Below are positions 1 through 5,017 of a DNA stretch of 5,017 nucleotides, one piece after another (positions within the stretch are counted from its first letter, which is position 1; every line of letters starts with the position of its first letter). The notes beneath the pieces are model-generated. The model did no database searches. It was not told the DNA's origin and was given only the letters and a program-made list of their open reading frames with translations. The DNA comes from Pseudomonadota bacterium (lineage in GTDB: Bacteria; Pseudomonadota; Alphaproteobacteria; Rhizobiales; Xanthobacteraceae), in the NCBI GenBank assembly GCA_023387735.1, contig JAEWHP010000028.1:1-5017 (forward strand). The letters are read 5' to 3'. Both the position numbers and the translations under genes were made by a program.

Positions 1-2656
<2,656 letters not shown>

Positions 2657-2662
2657 TCATTT

Positions 2663-2667
2663 TCCTT
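2663..2667 (-). promoter_or_regulatory. Ribosome binding site AAGGA for the helicase gene
   Basis: AAGGA on the minus strand is 6 bases from ATG 2656. A second ATG at 2660 is only 2 bases away and opens a five-codon frame ending at TAA, so spacing and frame both favour 2656 as the true start. Confidence 0.7.
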
Positions 2668-2717
2668 ACCCGACCGGGCGACTGAGTCTCGATCAATCGT
2701 TTCGCTTAGCATCCCGA

Positions 2718-2750
2718 CGCGCTACAGGATGCCGCATGCTCCCTAGCGCG
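2718..2750. repeat. Inverted repeat CGCGCTA / TAGCGCG upstream of the helicase gene
   Basis: Perfect 7-base arms at 2718-2724 and 2744-2750 enclose a 19-base loop containing GCATGC. The helicase start is about 60 bases further along the minus strand. It could be an operator or a leader hairpin. There is no run of T after it in either direction, so it does not look like a standard intrinsic terminator. Confidence 0.45.
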
Positions 2751-2782
2751 GAATGACGACCGTCAAATGAAGCTGTATGCGA

Positions 2783-2794
2783 TAGGAATTCCTA
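2783..2794. repeat. Perfect 12-base palindrome TAGGAATTCCTA
   Basis: This is a perfect two-fold symmetric 12-mer with no spacer, 32 bases past the ATPase remnant's stop and 127 bases before the helicase start. Symmetric sites of this size in a gene's upstream region often bind dimeric regulators, but no regulator gene is visible in the window and chance occurrence cannot be excluded. Confidence 0.35.
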
Positions 2795-2825
2795 GCCTGC
2801 CCACAACTAACGCCCCACATACCTC

Positions 2826-3086
2826 TCACTCCCTGACTGCAGGCAGACCATCAAACTCAAAAGCAATCTCGAACTGCTCGGCGCCCTCGGCCAGGCTGAA
2901 GCAGTTCATATCGCTCTTGTCGGCCTTGACGTCGCCACTCTCGAAGAAGATGGCCAAGGCTTCGAGGATGGTCGATTTGCCATAGTCATTGCGGCCGACG
3001 ATGCCGGTCATGGCTTCGTCGATGGGGATAACCGTGGTGGCACGGTAGCCGCGAAAATGAGAGAGCTTGACGGACTTGAGGCGCAT
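2826..3086 (-). pseudogene. N-terminal remnant of an OLD/RecF-like AAA ATPase
   Basis: The frame encodes 86 residues from ATG 3086 to TGA at 2826. The start MRLKSVKLSHFRGYR and the Walker A motif GRNDYGKST (residues 31-39), followed by ILEAL, are characteristic of OLD-family and RecF/SMC-like ATPases, many of which are defence proteins (OLD, Gabija GajA-like). Such proteins usually run to several hundred residues and carry a signature motif, Walker B and often a Toprim nuclease domain. None of these is present: the frame stops just after FDGLPA, and the 169 bp that follow are too short for the missing part and give no matching frame. A deletion is therefore more likely than a simple frameshift. 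The ribosome binding site is intact, so a short ATP-binding fragment could still be made. A genuine small protein is the alternative, less likely in my view. Confidence 0.75.
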
Positions 3087-3093
3087 GGGGATT

Positions 3094-3098
3094 TCCTT
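3094..3098 (-). promoter_or_regulatory. Ribosome binding site AAGGA for the ATPase remnant
   Basis: AAGGA on the minus strand is 7 bases from ATG 3086. It supports that start and shows that the 5' end of the gene is undamaged although the 3' part is lost. Confidence 0.65.
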
Positions 3099-3117
3099 AT
3101 CTACAGCTGGCCAGAGA

Positions 3118-3209
3118 CAAATGTGACAGGATCACATTTGCACAGCCGCAGGCTGGGACGAAGTCCCGAGCACAGGGATGTGCGAGTGAAGGCTTTTGCG
3201 CCTGTCACA
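3118..3209. repeat. Multi-hairpin structured element after hsdS (cloverleaf-like)
   Basis: This 92-bp stretch is densely self-complementary. Stem-loops: arms CAAATGTGA (3118-3126) and TCACATTTG (3132-3140) with a 5-base loop; CAGCC/GGCTG (3143-3155, loop GCA); GGGAC/GTCCC (3155-3167, loop GAA); GCACA/TGTGC (3170-3183, loop GGGA); GTGAAGGC (3186-3193) pairing with GCCT and TCAC (3200-3208) with one bulged base. In addition TGTGACAGG (3122-3130) pairs with CCTGTCACA (3201-3209), which would close the three central hairpins into a cloverleaf and exclude the first and last hairpins. The element overlaps the hsdS stop codon. No T-run follows any stem, so it is not a textbook terminator. It could be a REP- or MITE-like intergenic repeat, an mRNA stabiliser or processing structure, or a small RNA. 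Confidence 0.65.
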
Positions 3210-4368
3210 GCTCACCTCTAAAGGCTTTTTGGCTGAGTGAAGAAAACAAGCTCTCAGCATCATGAAGATCTAGCTTTAGCTTGCTTGCAAGCTCCTCAAC
3301 TTTTCCAACCCGCTCAGACATTAAGATCTGTATATCAAGTGGCGGCAATGGAACATCCAAACTATTAAGCAAGTCCAAATTCACGCCAGTCTGGCCTGCA
3401 GTGCGCTCAGAGTTTGATATGACTGCGTCTTGATAAGCTGGAAGCTGAAGAAGCCTGTACACAAAATCCTTAGTTACTCCTTCTTTAGGTGCTGCTTTCA
3501 TCAAGGCAACATTATAGGAACCTGAAAGCCCTCTCAGTATTTGAAATACTGGTGGCCCGTAGCGGCCGATCATCACATCATCAATTTCAAATCGGCGTTT
3601 AGCTAAGCTTTCAGGAATATATGTTTTGAACTTATCCGTCCTAAAGTCACGAATTTGCACAAGGCGGATGTAGCCTTCCTTTTCTTCGTATTCAAAAGTC
3701 TCTTTAGGGGGTTGGCTACCCCCTTTAAAGTCAATAACGTCTGACATTTTGTGAATGGCCCACCCCTTCGGATTGGTCACCGGGTCGCCGAACATGTTCA
3801 GAAACACTGCGCGGAGGAAGTCGTCGGCGAGCTGGATGGCTTGCTGGCGTTTGCGGCGGATGGCGTCGGCCTTGTCGAGAATGGCGGCGATGCGCTTTTG
3901 CTCGGGTAGGGGTGGGAGGGGTATCGGCAATTCCTTAAACGCTGTCACTGTGAAGCTAGCCTGATTTACAGACTTTTTTGTAATTGCTGGAACGAGATGA
4001 AGAAATTTCGGACTAGAAAGATAATGAAACAAGTATCTTGGGAAAATCTTCTGTTGGTCAGGGCGCGCGCATAGCAAATTCATGCCATGGATCACATCAA
4101 AGCTTTCAACTTCAAAAATTGCGCACTTACCCAAATGCTTTTCTGAATTAATGTGACTAACCAGAATATCGCCTTGCCTTAAACGATAATCTAAATACTC
4201 ACTAGCACCAACACCGGCATAGCCGCATTTATTTTGGTTAAAAACCCTTTCTGAAATCGACTCTATTCGTGTAATTGGCACACCACCAGCATCTTTGGAC
4301 TGAGGAATCGATGCTCCATTTCTAATGAACTCAGACACATCACCAAGACAACTAACTGGCCAACTCAC
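3205..4368 (-). CDS. hsdS: Type I restriction-modification specificity subunit HsdS
   Basis: This 387-residue protein is a normal full-length HsdS, the subunit that recognises the bipartite target DNA and docks two HsdM subunits and, where present, HsdR. Residues 1-147 form the first target recognition domain. PLPPLPEQKRIAAILDKAD (150-168) begins the central conserved helical spacer, reaching NMFGDP (191-196). Residues 201-337 form the second recognition domain, opening with the usual GW...SDV pattern. PLPPLDIQILMSERV (340-354) begins the distal helix, which mirrors the central one and ends in QKAFRGEL. Start is GTG at 4368, overlapping the hsdM stop as GTGA, with GGAG 8 bases upstream; this implies translational coupling. 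The recognition domains are visibly AT-rich and the central spacer GC-rich, the mark of recognition-domain exchange. The target sequence cannot be read from the protein. Confidence 0.95.
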   Translation of the reverse strand: MSWPVSCLGDVSEFIRNGASIPQSKDAGGVPITRIESISERVFNQNKCGYAGVGASEYLDYRLRQGDILVSHINSEKHLGKCAIFEVESFDVIHGMNLLCARPDQQKIFPRYLFHYLSSPKFLHLVPAITKKSVNQASFTVTAFKELPIPLPPLPEQKRIAAILDKADAIRRKRQQAIQLADDFLRAVFLNMFGDPVTNPKGWAIHKMSDVIDFKGGSQPPKETFEYEEKEGYIRLVQIRDFRTDKFKTYIPESLAKRRFEIDDVMIGRYGPPVFQILRGLSGSYNVALMKAAPKEGVTKDFVYRLLQLPAYQDAVISNSERTAGQTGVNLDLLNSLDVPLPPLDIQILMSERVGKVEELASKLKLDLHDAESLFSSLSQKAFRGEL

Positions 4369-5017
4369 AGCATCTGCTCCAATTCATCCAGATCCGCCAG
4401 AATTACCTGCTCCAGCCCTTTGAGCCTCTGCAGAATCACTTTCGGATCTTCGTATTGTTCCTGCAGGTACTCCACGTCCTTGTAGCGGTTGATAGAGAGG
4501 TCGTACTTGTTGGCGGCGATGTCCTCTGCTGGTACGACGAAGGCCTTTTTGCGCTTGTCGCCAAACAGGGTATTGATGGTGCTGGCGCTGACGTTGCCCT
4601 CGACCATTTGCCGGTATTTATGCCACTGGGCGATAGCATCGGGCAGGTCGTTGCTGCCCTCGCCTTTCAGCTCGGTTCGCTTGTCGTCCAGCGAGTAGCC
4701 GTCAGCCTTTAGGTCGTAGAACCACACACGCTCGGTGGTGCCACCCTTGGTGAAGATAAGGATGGCGGTGCTGACGCCGGCGTAGGGTTTGAATACACCA
4801 CTGGGCAGGCTGACGATGCCTTCGAGCTGGTTGTTGTCGAGCAGCTCCTGGCGCAGTTGCTGGTGCGCCTTGGACGAGCCGAACAGCACGCCGTCCGGCA
4901 CGATCACCGCGGCGCGGCCACCGAGTTTCAGCGAGCGGAGGATATGGGCCACGAACAGCAGCTCGGTCTTTTTGGTTTTCACCAGGCCAAGCACATCGGG
5001 GTTGGTGTTGGTTTCGT
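4365..5017 (-). CDS. hsdM: Type I restriction-modification DNA adenine methyltransferase subunit HsdM, C-terminal part
   Basis: The frame is open to the right edge, so the gene continues upstream; the GTG at 4994 is internal, not the start. About 217 codons are visible. The part seen matches the end of the N6-adenine methyltransferase fold of HsdM: KTKKTELLFVAHIL, then GGRAAVIVPDGVLFGSS, then VSLPSGVFKPYAGVSTAILIFTK, and YDLSINRYKDVEY near the end, closing in an acidic, leucine-rich helix (LEQVILADLDELEQML) of the kind that packs against HsdS. The catalytic NPPF motif and the SAM-binding motif should lie just outside the window, so activity cannot be judged here. With HsdS it would form the modification enzyme that methylates the host's own sites. 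It overlaps hsdS by 4 bases and is the first visible gene of the leftward operon. Confidence 0.95.
   Translation of the reverse strand, partial: ETNTNPDVLGLVKTKKTELLFVAHILRSLKLGGRAAVIVPDGVLFGSSKAHQQLRQELLDNNQLEGIVSLPSGVFKPYAGVSTAILIFTKGGTTERVWFYDLKADGYSLDDKRTELKGEGSNDLPDAIAQWHKYRQMVEGNVSASTINTLFGDKRKKAFVVPAEDIAANKYDLSINRYKDVEYLQEQYEDPKVILQRLKGLEQVILADLDELEQML
4377..4380 (-). promoter_or_regulatory. Ribosome binding site GGAG inside hsdM for the GTG start of hsdS
   Basis: GGAG on the minus strand lies 8 bases before GTG 4368, within the last codons of hsdM. With the 4-base GTGA overlap it supports the non-ATG start and coupled translation of the two subunits. Confidence 0.6.

Larger units (their letters stand above)
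2657..2825. other. Intergenic spacer between ATPase remnant and helicase gene
   Basis: This 169-bp spacer holds no gene I can support. Reading the minus strand past the ATPase stop in other frames gives no recognisable continuation of that protein. It contains a 12-base palindrome (2783-2794), a stem-loop with 7-base arms (2718-2750), an overlapping 6-base inverted repeat GCATCC/GGATGC (2709-2714 and 2727-2732), and TTGACG on the minus strand (complement of 2761-2766). TTGACG matches a sigma-70 -35 hexamer, but no convincing -10 follows at the usual spacing, so a helicase promoter here is possible but not shown. Confidence 0.6.

Noticed and set aside
2767..2985. Plus-strand frame of 72 codons
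   Set aside because: It is largely antisense to the ATPase remnant, whose own frame has a clear Walker A motif and ribosome binding site.
3118..3140. CRP/Vfr-type binding site in the TGTGA...TCACA repeat
   Set aside because: The half-sites are separated by 5 bases rather than the 6 of the CRP consensus, and the site sits downstream of hsdS within a cluster of other hairpins. It is kept only as part of the structured element.
3118..3208. Intrinsic transcription terminator for hsdS
   Set aside because: None of the stems is followed by a T-run on the minus strand, and a co-directional gene begins 32 bases later.
3118..3209. Integron attC recombination site
   Set aside because: The folded shape is suggestive, but there is no GTT core triplet or its R-type partner, and the neighbouring genes are not a cassette array.

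Overview
The window is a slice of a chromosomal defence (restriction-modification) island in which every supported gene reads leftward on the minus strand. Hand counts of single 60-base lines give about 55-63% GC in the helicase gene and the conserved core of hsdS, against about 35% in one hsdS specificity region. This composition, the AAGGA-type ribosome binding sites and the protein flavour suggest a moderately high-GC gammaproteobacterium, perhaps of Pseudomonas type. That assignment is a guess from style, not a search result.

In transcription order from the right edge, the layout is as follows. (1) The C-terminal part of a type I DNA adenine methyltransferase subunit (hsdM, 4365-5017, cut by the right edge). 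(2) A full-length type I specificity subunit (hsdS, 3205-4368), which starts with GTG and overlaps the hsdM stop by 4 bases. (3) A 118-bp spacer, most of it a cluster of small hairpins closed by a long-range inverted repeat (3118-3209). (4) An 86-residue N-terminal stub of an OLD/RecF-like AAA ATPase (2826-3086), which has a Walker A motif and nothing after it, so probably a decayed gene. (5) A 169-bp spacer with several palindromes. (6) A large helicase gene (1-2656, running off the left edge). It has an N-terminal DUF4145-like domain, a coiled-coil linker, a RecD/Pif1-type superfamily 1 helicase core with all main motifs readable, a repetitive Ala-Pro linker coded by nine perfect hexamers, and an unrecognised C-terminal domain.

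The methyltransferase and specificity subunits would together form a type I modification enzyme. No HsdR translocase/nuclease is visible; it may lie beyond either edge. The helicase has the kind of N-terminal domain often found on HsdR but carries no restriction nuclease motif that I could see, so it is best read as an accessory defence-island helicase. Whether it works with the methyltransferase is unknown. The most unusual items are the hairpin cluster after hsdS, the domain architecture and variable-looking linker of the helicase, and the truncated ATPase between them.
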